A stretch of DNA of 64,000 bases from the NCBI RefSeq assembly GCF_017352135.1, contig NZ_CP071454.1:1302501-1366500 (forward strand). The letters run 5' to 3'. Both the position numbers and the translations under genes were made by a program. This DNA comes from Rhizobium lentis. Its GTDB lineage: Bacteria; Pseudomonadota; Alphaproteobacteria; Rhizobiales; Rhizobiaceae. Below are positions 44,734 through 53,676 of this stretch, piece after piece. The number at the start of each line of letters is the position of its first letter. Position 1 is the first letter of the stretch. Under the pieces are notes generated by a model. It searched no databases and was not told the DNA's origin. It worked only from the letters and a program-made list of their open reading frames with translations.

Positions 44734-45816
44734 TCAGGCTTTGGCCGGACGGACGACCCGACCAGCGGAATCAAACAGATGGCAGGCCGCGCGCTCGGCA
44801 GTGAGCGAGACACGGTCGCCAGGGCGGATCGTCATGTCGCCCTCGGCCCGCACGACGATTGGCTGCTGCTGCGAACCAACAGTCAGATAGGTTTCCACAC
44901 CAAGCCGCTCGACGATGACGACCTCGGCGGAAAAATCGCCCTGCCCATTTGACGCGAGTTTCAGGTGTTCGGGCCGGATGCCGAGCTTTGCTTCACCCTG
45001 GGGCACAGAACCGTTCGCATCCGAGAGATCGATCGCGAGTCCGAGAGGGCTTTCCAGATGCACCTTGCCAGTATCCCGGCGCGTCGCCGTCATCGGCAGC
45101 ACATTCATCTTCGGCGAACCGATGAAGGTCGCCACGAACTCATTATCCGGCTGATGATAAAGCGCCATCGGCGCGCCCTGTTGGGCGACGACACCCTTGT
45201 TCAGCACGACGATACGGTCGGCCATCGTCATCGCCTCCACCTGATCGTGGGTGACGTAGACGACGGTCGCCTTCAGCTCGCGGTGCAAGCGCTGCAGCTC
45301 GCCGCGCATCTGTACCCTGAGCGCCGAATCGAGGTTCGACAGCGGCTCGTCGAACAGGATCAGCGACGGCTTCTTGATGATGGCGCGGCCGATCGCCACG
45401 CGCTGGCGCTGGCCGCCGGAAAGGGCAGCTGGGCGGCGGTCGAGATAGTCGGTGAGCTGCAGGATCTCAGCCACCCCTTCCACCTGCCGGCGTATCTCGG
45501 CCTCCGGGACCTTCTTCAAGCTGAGGGAGAAACCGATGTTTTCGGCAACGGTCATATGCGGATAGAGCGCATAGGACTGGAACACCATGGCGATGCCGCG
45601 CTTGTCAGGGGGCACATCGTTGATGCGCTTGCCATTGAGGACGAGGTCGCCCTCGTCGATGCCTTCGAGGCCGGCGATCATGCGCAGGAGCGTCGACTTT
45701 CCGCATCCGGACGGACCGACGAAAACGGCGAATTCCCTGTCTTCCACGGTGATGTCGACACCCTTGATGACCTCGAGCGCGCCGTAGAATTTGCGAACGT
45801 TTCTGAGATTGATCAT
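44734..45816 (-). CDS. Sugar ABC transporter ATP-binding protein (ThuK-like)
   Basis: A 360-residue MalK-family ATPase with Walker [38 protein letters not shown] and [10 protein letters not shown], and a C-terminal TOBE domain containing LGIRPEHL. It energises the two permeases encoded upstream. The ribosome-binding site is weak (AGAAAGAG); translation may depend on coupling to the permease gene 18 bp upstream. Confidence 0.91.
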   Translation of the reverse strand: MINLRNVRKFYGALEVIKGVDITVEDREFAVFVGPSGCGKSTLLRMIAGLEGIDEGDLVLNGKRINDVPPDKRGIAMVFQSYALYPHMTVAENIGFSLSLKKVPEAEIRRQVEGVAEILQLTDYLDRRPAALSGGQRQRVAIGRAIIKKPSLILFDEPLSNLDSALRVQMRGELQRLHRELKATVVYVTHDQVEAMTMADRIVVLNKGVVAQQGAPMALYHQPDNEFVATFIGSPKMNVLPMTATRRDTGKVHLESPLGLAIDLSDANGSVPQGEAKLGIRPEHLKLASNGQGDFSAEVVIVERLGVETYLTVGSQQQPIVVRAEGDMTIRPGDRVSLTAERAACHLFDSAGRVVRPAKA

Positions 45817-45834
45817 CGGTTTCTCTTTCTGATC

Positions 45835-46746
45835 TCAGCCCTTCACACCGCCCGACAACGTCTGGACGAGGAAGCGCCGCGCAAAGCCGAAGGCGACGAC
45901 GGCAGGCAGCAGGTAGATGAAGGCGAGCGCCGTCAGCAGGCCGTAGTCGATCTCATTGATGCGCAGGAAGGCGCGGAAGAGACCGAGCGGCAGCGTCTGC
46001 AGTTCCGGGGACGACAGGAAGATAAGCGGTAGCAGGAAATCGCCCCAGGCCGACATGAAGGCGAAGAGCCCTGCGGCCGCCAATCCCGGCAGCGCCAGCG
46101 GGATCAGCACCCGGCGGATGCGCTGAACGAGCGTCGCCCCGTCCATCAGCGCCGCCTCTTCGTAATCCCTGGGCAGCCCGTCGAAGAAGGTCTTCATGAT
46201 CCAGAGCGCCAGCGGCAATTGCATTGTTGCCAGCACCAGGATCAGCCCGAGATAGCCGTCGATGAAGCCGGTCCAGCGCATGATGTCGCGGGCATAGCTG
46301 CCGAAGACCGGCCGCAGCACCGCCGCTTCTGCATTGTTCAGCGTCAGCAGGAACTTGTAGAGCGGCACGACGAGCGCCGTCGGCGGCAGCACGCGGATGA
46401 GCAGGATCGCGTAGAGGAAAGGCAGCTTCCACCAGGCCCTGGTGCGCGACAGCGCATAACCTCCGAGCCCCGAAAGCACCATGACGAGCAAAGTGGCGCT
46501 GCCGACCACGAAGAGCGAGTTGAACAGCCACTTGGCGCCGTCCTCCTTGCTGAACACTCTCACATAATTGGCCAAGGTCCACTGCTCCGGCCAATGGAGA
46601 AAAAGCTGCGCATTGCCGTCGAACGAGGCGAGCAGCACCCAGAAGAACGGTACGGCGCAGAAGATCGAGATCAGCGACAAGGTCGCATAGGCAATGAGAT
46701 CGGAACGACCCTTGTTTGCGCTCTCGCTCGGGGAAACGACGGCCAT
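45835..46746 (-). CDS. Sugar ABC transporter permease 2 (ThuG-like)
   Basis: A 303-residue MalG-type permease, six hydrophobic segments. EAA loop EEAALMDGATLVQRIRRVLI near residue 200, C-terminus RRFLVQTLSGGVKG. Starts one base after the stop codon of the other permease gene, so they are translationally coupled. Confidence 0.91.
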   Translation of the reverse strand: MAVVSPSESANKGRSDLIAYATLSLISIFCAVPFFWVLLASFDGNAQLFLHWPEQWTLANYVRVFSKEDGAKWLFNSLFVVGSATLLVMVLSGLGGYALSRTRAWWKLPFLYAILLIRVLPPTALVVPLYKFLLTLNNAEAAVLRPVFGSYARDIMRWTGFIDGYLGLILVLATMQLPLALWIMKTFFDGLPRDYEEAALMDGATLVQRIRRVLIPLALPGLAAAGLFAFMSAWGDFLLPLIFLSSPELQTLPLGLFRAFLRINEIDYGLLTALAFIYLLPAVVAFGFARRFLVQTLSGGVKG

Positions 46747-46747
46747 C

Positions 46748-47635
46748 TCAGACCTCCACCTTCATGGCCCGGACATAGGCAATGCCGAGGATCAGCGAGA
46801 TCACCAGCGCGACGACGGCGACCGCGGCCCCATATCCCAGCTGGAACGCCGTGAAGGACTGGTTGTAGATATAGATGCTGACGACCTCGGTTGCCCCGCC
46901 AGGTCCGCCGCGCGTCAGCGCATAGACGAGACCGAAGACGGCGATGGTGGAGACGGCCGATATCAGCATGTAGAGCAGGATCGTCGGCATCATCAGCGGC
47001 AGGGTGATGCGGCGGAACATCTGCGAAGGTGTCGCCCCGTCCATGCGGGCCGCCTCGTATATCTCGGCCGGAATGGTGCTGAGGCCGGCCGTCAGCAGGA
47101 TCATCGCCGTGGCGATGCCGCGCCAGGTATTGACGATGATGATCATCGACAGCGGAAAGACCTGCAGCCAGTCGGCTGGAGTGACGCCGAAGAAGCTGAC
47201 GATGCGGCTGAGGGTGGCATTCTCGCCGCCCGCCAGCATCGAAATCCACATGAAGCCGGCGACGACTTCCGGAGCGGCGTTCGGCAGCAGGATGATCGAC
47301 GAGAAGAGCCTGCGGAAGCGGATCGGCCGACGCAGCGCCATGGCCGAGATCAGGCCGAGCACGAATTGGCCGATGACGGCCGACCCGATGACGAAGACGA
47401 AGGTGACGAACAGCGCGTTCCAGAACTTCGCGTCGTTGAAGAGCCGGGTATAGTTCCTGAAGCCGACGAAACGCGGTCGAAGTGCCGCCGCGCCGGTCAG
47501 CGCCTCGTTGGTGAAACTCAGATAGACGGAATAGATGGCCGGATAGATGACGAAGGCCAGAAGCAGCACGAGCGAAGGCAGCAGGATCAGCAGCCATTGC
47601 CGCTCGGCGCGTTTTTCATGAGAGTTTCGGGCCAT
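46748..47635 (-). CDS. Sugar ABC transporter permease 1 (ThuF-like)
   Basis: A 295-residue MalF-type permease. LLILLPSLVLLLAFVIYPAI is the first helix; the EAA loop is EAARMDGATPSQMFRRITLP near residue 195; ALTRGGPGGATEVVSIYIYN is the familiar segment after it. It begins 77 bp after the binding-protein stop, beyond a stem-loop. Confidence 0.91.
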   Translation of the reverse strand: MARNSHEKRAERQWLLILLPSLVLLLAFVIYPAIYSVYLSFTNEALTGAAALRPRFVGFRNYTRLFNDAKFWNALFVTFVFVIGSAVIGQFVLGLISAMALRRPIRFRRLFSSIILLPNAAPEVVAGFMWISMLAGGENATLSRIVSFFGVTPADWLQVFPLSMIIIVNTWRGIATAMILLTAGLSTIPAEIYEAARMDGATPSQMFRRITLPLMMPTILLYMLISAVSTIAVFGLVYALTRGGPGGATEVVSIYIYNQSFTAFQLGYGAAVAVVALVISLILGIAYVRAMKVEV

Positions 47636-47661
47636 GGAAGCTCACAACTGAACGAATGAAC

Positions 47662-47693
47662 CCCGAACGCGGCGATGGACGCCGCGCTCCGGG
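47662..47693 (-). promoter_or_regulatory. Stem-loop between the binding-protein and permease genes
   Basis: CGCGGCG (47668-47674) pairs with CGCCGCG (47680-47686) around a 5-nt loop, and the outer CCCG and CGGG extend the stem. There is no T-run, so it is probably an mRNA-stabilising structure at the 3' end of the binding-protein message. Confidence 0.6.
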
Positions 47694-47712
47694 AGAAGGC
47701 AGAGACGAGCCT

Positions 47713-49005
47713 TTACTTGACCATGTCGTCGCCGAGCGTTTCCTTGACGTAGTCGGCAAGGATCTTCTGGGCGCCGGCGGCGTCGGTTTCCTTGCGCAGC
47801 AGCGCTTCGGTGGCGCGCGCGACACCTTCCGCCACCGTGCCGAAGCCGGAAGCCTGCTTCAGGAACACGCCGTTCTCGGCCGCCGCATGGATCGGAACCA
47901 GTTCCGTCAGCTTCTGGAAGTCGGCATTCTTCGCAGCGTCCTTGCTGGCCGGAATGTTGCCGATGCGGGCGGCATAGGACACCTGCGTTTCGATGGAGCC
48001 GATCTCCATCAGCGCCTTGATCGCAAGCTCGGTGTTGGCCGATTTGGCATTGACGGCCCACGGCGCAGCAAGGTTGGCGAGCACGTACTGGCCGCTGTTC
48101 TGGCCGGGAACCGTCCATGTGCCGACCACCTTCGTTACCTCGGGAATGGGATTCTTGCTTTCGCGGCCCCAGTCGAAAATGTAGCACCATGAGCCGCAGG
48201 TGGTGGCGGCAAGCTTACCTTCCGGGAACATCTGGTATTTCGGCACGACCCAGGGCTCGGGTCCGAGCAGCGGCTGGGTCGGCATCAGATCCTTGTCGAT
48301 CAGTTCCTTATAGACGCCAAACACATCCTTGATACCCTCACCATTGAGATCGAGCTTGCCATCGGCATCGACGAGCTGCGGCGTCTTTGAGCCGACGAGC
48401 AGGTGCTGGAAGCCCTCGTCGAAGGCGCCGCTTCCCCAGGAAACGCCCGCCGGGAAGAGCAGGCCGTAGGCGCCAGTCTTCTGCTTGATTTCAGCCGCCC
48501 GATCGAGAAGCTCGCGCCAGGTCTTTGGCTGTTCGGTGGAGATGCCGGCCTTTTCGAGAACGTCCTTGCGGTAATAGATTTCCTGGATGCCGAGCATGAA
48601 GGGCATCACATAGGTTTCGCCATCCGGGCTGATGGCAAGCGCCTTGGCGACGTCATAGAGATTGGCGTAGCCGTCCCAGGCCTTGAACTCCTTGGTAACG
48701 GGCGCGAGATAGCCGGCCTCCACCATGTCGGCGACAGCGGCCGTCGTGGGAATGGAGAACAGGTCGGGCGCATTGCCGGCGCCGAGCTCAGTCAGCAGCT
48801 TCGTCAGGTAATCCTTGTCGGGGGCCGGATATTCGACGACCTCAACGGTGACCCCGTATTTCTTCTCGATCCGCTCGACCGTCGACTTCATCGCGTCGAT
48901 GCCGGCCTGACCGTGATTTGCAATGCGGATTATTTCAGCCTGCGCCAGCGTCGAAACCGCGCTCAGCAGAATGGCGCACAGGCCACCAAGAACCGTTTTC
49001 TTCAA
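47713..49005 (-). CDS. Sugar ABC transporter binding protein (ThuE-like)
   Basis: A 430-residue family 1 solute-binding protein. I place the start at a TTG (49005), seven bases after GGGGAGG; this gives the signal peptide MKKTVLGGLCAILLSAVSTL ending at AQA. The mature part has LGAGNAPDLFSIPTTAAVAD, YRKDVLEKAGI and AATTCGSWCYIFDWG, typical of oligosaccharide binders. By similarity to the thu arrangement the ligand could be trehalose, maltose, sucrose or another disaccharide; ligand is not proven. Confidence 0.87.
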   Translation of the reverse strand: MKKTVLGGLCAILLSAVSTLAQAEIIRIANHGQAGIDAMKSTVERIEKKYGVTVEVVEYPAPDKDYLTKLLTELGAGNAPDLFSIPTTAAVADMVEAGYLAPVTKEFKAWDGYANLYDVAKALAISPDGETYVMPFMLGIQEIYYRKDVLEKAGISTEQPKTWRELLDRAAEIKQKTGAYGLLFPAGVSWGSGAFDEGFQHLLVGSKTPQLVDADGKLDLNGEGIKDVFGVYKELIDKDLMPTQPLLGPEPWVVPKYQMFPEGKLAATTCGSWCYIFDWGRESKNPIPEVTKVVGTWTVPGQNSGQYVLANLAAPWAVNAKSANTELAIKALMEIGSIETQVSYAARIGNIPASKDAAKNADFQKLTELVPIHAAAENGVFLKQASGFGTVAEGVARATEALLRKETDAAGAQKILADYVKETLGDDMVK

Positions 49006-49116
49006 CGGAAGTCCTCCCCTTTTTAGAGACGCGGCGCCCTCCAGCACCGGCCGCACGAAATGTACACGCATTCCAGTTGCTGACAAGATGGATTTTGAAG
49101 AGATTCGAGTCGCAAT

Positions 49117-49135
49117 GTTAAATTATTGATTTAAC
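49117..49135. promoter_or_regulatory. Inverted repeat in the divergent ThuE-like/Gfo-Idh promoter
   Basis: GTTAAAT-TATTG-ATTTAAC, perfect 7-bp arms, in the AT-rich spacer between the two divergent operons. It is a candidate site for the LacI protein encoded at 50225, although LacI sites usually have a central CG, which this lacks. Confidence 0.45.
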
Positions 49136-49210
49136 GTAGATATGTGTGGCTTGCTTCAATCGAAAAGTTTGTGTAATCGTGTGCACAACATCTGCAGGGA
49201 GGAATTTTTC

Positions 49211-50215
49211 ATGTCTGGGAAATTGCGCCTCGGCGTCATCGGCGCCGGGTTGAAGGCTGCGGAATATGCCGCGAGTTGGGCACGGATGCCGGAGATCGAA
49301 TTCACAGCACTGGCAGACACGACCGCCGCCGCGCGCCGGCGCCTGATCGACGTCTGCCTCGCGGGTGGCGCGTACGAACCGAAGGAGTTCGAGGACTATC
49401 GCGAGATGCTCGCCGAAATGAAAAGTAAGCTCGACATCGTGTACATCTCCACCCCGCACGCTTTCCATTCCGAGCAGGCGACCGCCGTCGCCGAGGCGGG
49501 CATCGACCTCTTCCTCGAGAAGCCGATGGTAACGACCGTCGCCGAGGCCGAGCGGCTGATCGCCGCGCAGAAAAAAAGCGGTGTCACCATCGTCACCGCC
49601 TTCCAGGGCGGGCTGTCGCCGCTGGTGCTCGATACCCGCCGGCGGGCGCTGGCCGGTGAGTTCGGCGAGCTAATCGCCATATCGGGCATGATCTGGGAAA
49701 GCTGGTCTTCCAATTACGACGGCCATTGGAAGCAGCAGCCGGAGATATCAGGCGGCGGCTTCATGTTCGATACCGGCGCCCACATGATGAACACCGTGTG
49801 CCTGCTCGCCAATTCCGACTTCGACAGTGTTTCGGCCTATATGAACAATCACGGCAAACAGGTCGACATATCAACCGCCGTCTCCGCCCGGCTGAAGAAC
49901 GGAGCACTGGCGACGCTGACAGCCGCCGGCGAAGGCCCGCCCGGCTGCGCCTCCTACATTACCTTCTTCTATTCGAAGGCGATCGTGCGCATCGACGCCT
50001 GGGGTGGCTGGCGCGAAATCAGCACCGGCCGCACCGCCGAGCCGCGCGAGGAGGCCGAAATTCTCGGCAATCCCATGAAGAATTTCCTCGCCATTCGCGA
50101 AGGGAAGATGGAAAACTCCGGCTCCGTTGAAATGGGCCTCAGATTCGCTAGGCTGTGGGATGCAATCAAGGAATCGGCAGCGGCCGGCGGCGCCTCCGTC
50201 AGGATCGCCGCCTGA
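49211..50215 (+). CDS. Gfo/Idh/MocA-family oxidoreductase
   Basis: A 334-residue NAD(P)-dependent dehydrogenase. Rossmann motif LGVIGAGLKAAEYA near the start, EKPMVTTVAEAERL with the conserved Lys of the EKP motif, and a C-terminal substrate domain with GGGFMFDTGAHMMNT, where the conserved Asp and His sit. Strong AGGGAGGA site. Some family members, including ThuB, act in 3-keto-glycoside metabolism, so pairing with ThuA across the divergent promoter is meaningful. The precise substrate is unknown. Confidence 0.88.
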   Translation: MSGKLRLGVIGAGLKAAEYAASWARMPEIEFTALADTTAAARRRLIDVCLAGGAYEPKEFEDYREMLAEMKSKLDIVYISTPHAFHSEQATAVAEAGIDLFLEKPMVTTVAEAERLIAAQKKSGVTIVTAFQGGLSPLVLDTRRRALAGEFGELIAISGMIWESWSSNYDGHWKQQPEISGGGFMFDTGAHMMNTVCLLANSDFDSVSAYMNNHGKQVDISTAVSARLKNGALATLTAAGEGPPGCASYITFFYSKAIVRIDAWGGWREISTGRTAEPREEAEILGNPMKNFLAIREGKMENSGSVEMGLRFARLWDAIKESAAAGGASVRIAA

Positions 50216-50224
50216 CAGGCGAAG

Positions 50225-51223
50225 ATGAGTGGAATGAACAAGCGGCGGATAACCTCGAAAGAGCTGGCGAAACTTGCCGGCGTCTCCTCCGCCACCATAT
50301 CCCGTGCCTTCTCGCCGGATTCGCGCATCGGCCGCGCAACGCGCGACCGCATTCTCGCCGTTGCCCGTGAATATGGCTACCAGCCGAATGCTATCGCCCG
50401 ATCGCTGAACAATCAGCGATCGCGTCTCGTCGCCCTCGTCGTCAACGCCATCGGCAACCCCTGCGAGGCCGAGGAGCAGCAGCTTCTTGTCCACCGCCTG
50501 CAGGCGCGGCAGCTGCTGCCGATCATCCTCTGCTGTGCGGATCATTCCGACCGACTGCAACTGATGCGGCTAGCCTCCACCTATCAGGTGGATCACGTCG
50601 TCATCTTTTCCGACATGGTTTCGATGCAGGATGCCGTTGATATTTTCCACACGACCAAGCCGATCATCGTCTCCTTCGAGCCGCTCGAAACCGAAAGCGT
50701 CTCCTCGATCCGCATCGACGGCTCCAAGGCCGCCGACGAGATCATCGACAAGATCGCCCGGGACGGCAAGAAGCGCTTCGCCTATCTCTCCGGCACCAAT
50801 TCGAGCTGGATCGACAAGCTGAGGCGCGGATGGTTCGCCGAAGCGCTCGCCAAACGCGGCCTTGCCTTCGAAGCACAGGCCTTCGGCGATTATTCCTATG
50901 ATTCCGGCTTCAAGGAAGCTGTGCTCCTGCTGCACCGAGACAAGATCGATGCCATCATCTGCGGCAACGACGTCATGGCGATCGGCGCACGCGATGCCGC
51001 GCGCCGCGTGCTTGGCAAAAACACGCCGGAGGATATCGCCATCGTCGGCCAGGATGGCATCGCCATGGCCGCCTGGGATTGCAATGACCTCACGACGCTG
51101 AGCCTTGACCACACCGCTTTCATTGATGCGGTGGTCGAACTGATCGAACGCCACGACGCCGGCATCGAAGGCCCGCACAGTATCACGCTCACCTGCACCC
51201 CCCGCTGGGGCTCGACTGCCTGA
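50225..51223 (+). CDS. LacI-family transcriptional regulator
   Basis: A 332-residue LacI regulator. Headpiece TSKELAKLAGVSSATISRAF, hinge YQPNAIARSLNNQRSRLVAL and a ribose-binding-protein-like effector domain (about 65-330) with ICGNDVMAIGARDAARRVLG. Start 50225 or the ATG three codons on (50234). Nine bases after the Gfo/Idh gene and in one operon with it and the GH2 glycosidase. It most likely controls both divergent operons. Confidence 0.91.
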   Translation: MSGMNKRRITSKELAKLAGVSSATISRAFSPDSRIGRATRDRILAVAREYGYQPNAIARSLNNQRSRLVALVVNAIGNPCEAEEQQLLVHRLQARQLLPIILCCADHSDRLQLMRLASTYQVDHVVIFSDMVSMQDAVDIFHTTKPIIVSFEPLETESVSSIRIDGSKAADEIIDKIARDGKKRFAYLSGTNSSWIDKLRRGWFAEALAKRGLAFEAQAFGDYSYDSGFKEAVLLLHRDKIDAIICGNDVMAIGARDAARRVLGKNTPEDIAIVGQDGIAMAAWDCNDLTTLSLDHTAFIDAVVELIERHDAGIEGPHSITLTCTPRWGSTA

Positions 51224-51356
51224 TGCATGCCATCAGAACGTATGAGGCGGTTCCGGATGACGGAATCACCGAAAAAAGCTAAAGCGCATCGCATGAATAG
51301 ATTCGACGCGAAGCGCCTGACGGCTCGCGCCCTATTGCATTAAGGAGGAATATCCG

Positions 51357-51422
51357 ATGACCCGATTCTCACGCGCGGAAGGGCGCCGCACCGCTTCTGA
51401 TGCCATGACCGGGAGAGCCTGA
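51357..51422 (+). CDS. Possible 21-residue leader ORF before the GH2 gene
   Basis: A short frame MTRFSRAEGRRTASDAMTGR(A) begins at an ATG eight bases after a strong AAGGAGG site, and its TGA ends one base before the glycosidase ATG. No similar peptide is known to me. It could translationally couple to the glycosidase, whose own ribosome-binding site (GGGAGAGCC) lies inside this ORF. It may also be chance. Confidence 0.4.
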   Translation: MTRFSRAEGRRTASDAMTGRA

Positions 51423-51423
51423 T

Positions 51424-53670
51424 ATGCGTTCCGTCGTCTCCTTCAACGAAGGCTGGGGTTTCCATGAAGGCTTCGGCCAGCGTCTGCTCGAAAGCTTCGA
51501 CGCCGCCAAGCCGGTCAGCCTGCCGCACACCGCCGTCGAACTGCCCTTTAACTATTTCGATGAAAAGAGCTATCAGCGCGCCTTCACCTATCAGAAGGTT
51601 CTCCGTTGGCTGCCGGAATTCGAGGGCCGCGAGGTTTCGCTGATCTTCGACGCCGCGATGGCCGATAGCGTCGTCTATCTGAACGGCGAGGAGATCATCG
51701 CCCACAAGGACGGCTACACTCCCTTCACGGCCCGCCTCACCGGCAAGCTCCTCAAGGGCGAAAACCTCGTGACCGTCAAGATCGACGGCAGCGAGAACCC
51801 GGCCATTCCGCCCTTCGGTGGCCGCATCGATTATTTGACCTATGCCGGCATCTACCGCGACGTTTGGCTGAAAGTCACCGACCCGGTTTCAATCGGCAAT
51901 CTCAAGATCGAAACATCAGATGTTCTTGCCCCGGAGAAGTCGGCAACCATCCGCGTCGATATCGCCAACCCCGAGCGCCGCAGCTTTTCGGCGACCGTTA
52001 CCGCCACGCTGAGGCAAGCCGATGGCACGGCGATCGCCACCGCGGCGACCGAAACGATCGGCGACCGCGCGACGCTTTCCTTCGGAGGCCTGACGGGCAT
52101 CACCCTCTGGGACATCACCAACCCCACACTCTACGAAGTCAACGTGGAGCTTAGGACCGAGCACGGCTCCGACCGTCTCTCCACCCGCTTCGGCTTCCGT
52201 ACCGCCGAATTCGCACCTGAAGGTTTTCTGCTCAACGGCAAACCGCTGAAGCTGCGCGGCCTCAACCGCCATCAGGCCTTCCCCTATGTCGGTTACGCCG
52301 CCGGCCGCTCCGCCCAGGAGCGCGACGCCGACATCATGAAGACGGTGCTGAAATGCAATATCGTGCGCACCTCGCACTATCCGCAGTCGAAATGGTTCCT
52401 CGACCGCTGCGACGCGATCGGTCTGCTCGTCTTCGAGGAAATCCCCGGCTGGCAGCATATCGGCGATGCCGACTGGCAGAAGGAATCGATCGAGAATGTC
52501 CGCCGCATGATCGAGCGCGACTGGAACCATCCGTCGATCATCATCTGGGGCGTGCGCATCAACGAGTCGCAGGATAGCCACGACTTCTACGTCGAGACCA
52601 ACCGTCTGGCCCGTGAGCTCGACAGCACCCGCCAGACCGGCGGCGTGCGTTATCTCACAGAGAGCGAGTTGCTCGAAGACGTCTACACGATGAACGACTT
52701 CATCCTCGGCAACGAGGAACTGCCGGGCTCCAACCGTCCGCGCACCGCGCTCCGCACCCAGCAGGAAAATACCGGCCTGTCGCAGAAGGTGCCGTACCTC
52801 ATCACCGAGTTCAACGGCCACATGCACCCGACGAAGATCTACGATCAGGAACAGCGGCAGGCCGAGCATGTTCGCCGCCACCTGGAAGTACTGAATGCCG
52901 CCTATGGCGATCCCGACATTTCGGGCGCCATCGGCTGGTGCGTGTTCGATTACAACACCCACAAGGATTTCGGCTCCGGCGACCGCATCTGCTATCACGG
53001 CGTCATGGACATGTTTCGTGAGCCGAAATTCGCGGCCTATGCTTATATCAGCCAGTGCGACCCTTCCGAGGAAATCGTCATGAAGCCCGTGACCTTCTGG
53101 GCGCGCGGCGAGCGCAATATCGGCGGCGTCCTGCCGCTGATCATCCTGACCAATTGCGACGAGGTGGAACTGCAATATGGCGGGCTCAGCAAACGCATCG
53201 GTCCGGATCGCGAGAACTACCCGCATCTGCCGCATCCGCCCGTCGTGCTCGACCACCGGCATTTCACTGCCGATGAGCTCGGCACCTGGGGGCTCGAATG
53301 GATCGACGGAACCTTTACCGGTTATATCGGCGGCGAGCCGGTGGCGAGCCTGAAGCTGGCCGCCGACCCTTTGCCGACAACGCTTGAGATCGTTGCCGAC
53401 AGCCAGACGCTGAAGGCCCGCGAACGCGACAGCACCCGTGTCATCATCCGCGCCCTCGACCAGTGCGGCCAGCGCCTGCCCTTCATGAACGACAGCATTT
53501 CGCTGAAGGTGCATGGCCCGGCAAAGATCGTCGGCCCGATCAATGTGCCCCTGCAGGGCGGCACATCGGGCTTCTGGCTGGAGGCGACCGGGCTGGTGGG
53601 AGAGATTACCGTCGAAGCGGTCTCCTCACGTTTCGCGCCGGTGACCCTCAGCGTGACAGCGGTGGCCTGA
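51424..53670 (+). CDS. Glycoside hydrolase family 2 (beta-galactosidase/glucuronidase type)
   Basis: A 748-residue GH2 enzyme: N-terminal sugar-binding jelly-roll (about 1-165), immunoglobulin-like domain (about 170-270), catalytic barrel (about 275-560) and a C-terminal beta domain. Acid/base Glu381 is in WGVRINESQD and nucleophile Glu462 in YLITEFNGH; LRGLNRHQAFPYVGYA and RTSHYPQSKWFLDRCD are GH2 signatures. There is no signal peptide, so it cleaves an imported glycoside in the cytoplasm. Whether galactoside, glucuronide or mannoside is not decided by the sequence. It ends the Gfo/Idh-LacI operon. Confidence 0.91.
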   Translation: MRSVVSFNEGWGFHEGFGQRLLESFDAAKPVSLPHTAVELPFNYFDEKSYQRAFTYQKVLRWLPEFEGREVSLIFDAAMADSVVYLNGEEIIAHKDGYTPFTARLTGKLLKGENLVTVKIDGSENPAIPPFGGRIDYLTYAGIYRDVWLKVTDPVSIGNLKIETSDVLAPEKSATIRVDIANPERRSFSATVTATLRQADGTAIATAATETIGDRATLSFGGLTGITLWDITNPTLYEVNVELRTEHGSDRLSTRFGFRTAEFAPEGFLLNGKPLKLRGLNRHQAFPYVGYAAGRSAQERDADIMKTVLKCNIVRTSHYPQSKWFLDRCDAIGLLVFEEIPGWQHIGDADWQKESIENVRRMIERDWNHPSIIIWGVRINESQDSHDFYVETNRLARELDSTRQTGGVRYLTESELLEDVYTMNDFILGNEELPGSNRPRTALRTQQENTGLSQKVPYLITEFNGHMHPTKIYDQEQRQAEHVRRHLEVLNAAYGDPDISGAIGWCVFDYNTHKDFGSGDRICYHGVMDMFREPKFAAYAYISQCDPSEEIVMKPVTFWARGERNIGGVLPLIILTNCDEVELQYGGLSKRIGPDRENYPHLPHPPVVLDHRHFTADELGTWGLEWIDGTFTGYIGGEPVASLKLAADPLPTTLEIVADSQTLKARERDSTRVIIRALDQCGQRLPFMNDSISLKVHGPAKIVGPINVPLQGGTSGFWLEATGLVGEITVEAVSSRFAPVTLSVTAVA

Positions 53671-53676
53671 CGGACA

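Noticed and set aside
51224..51356. Partial inverted similarity AGCGCATCGC / GACGCGAAGCGC upstream of GH2
   Set aside because: The arms match poorly and there is no clear loop or T-run; it may be a decayed copy of a common rhizobial intergenic motif but could be chance.
51916..53514. 532-codon minus-strand frame inside the GH2 gene
   Set aside because: Antisense shadow of a gene whose catalytic residues are intact; the translation is low-complexity and matches no family.
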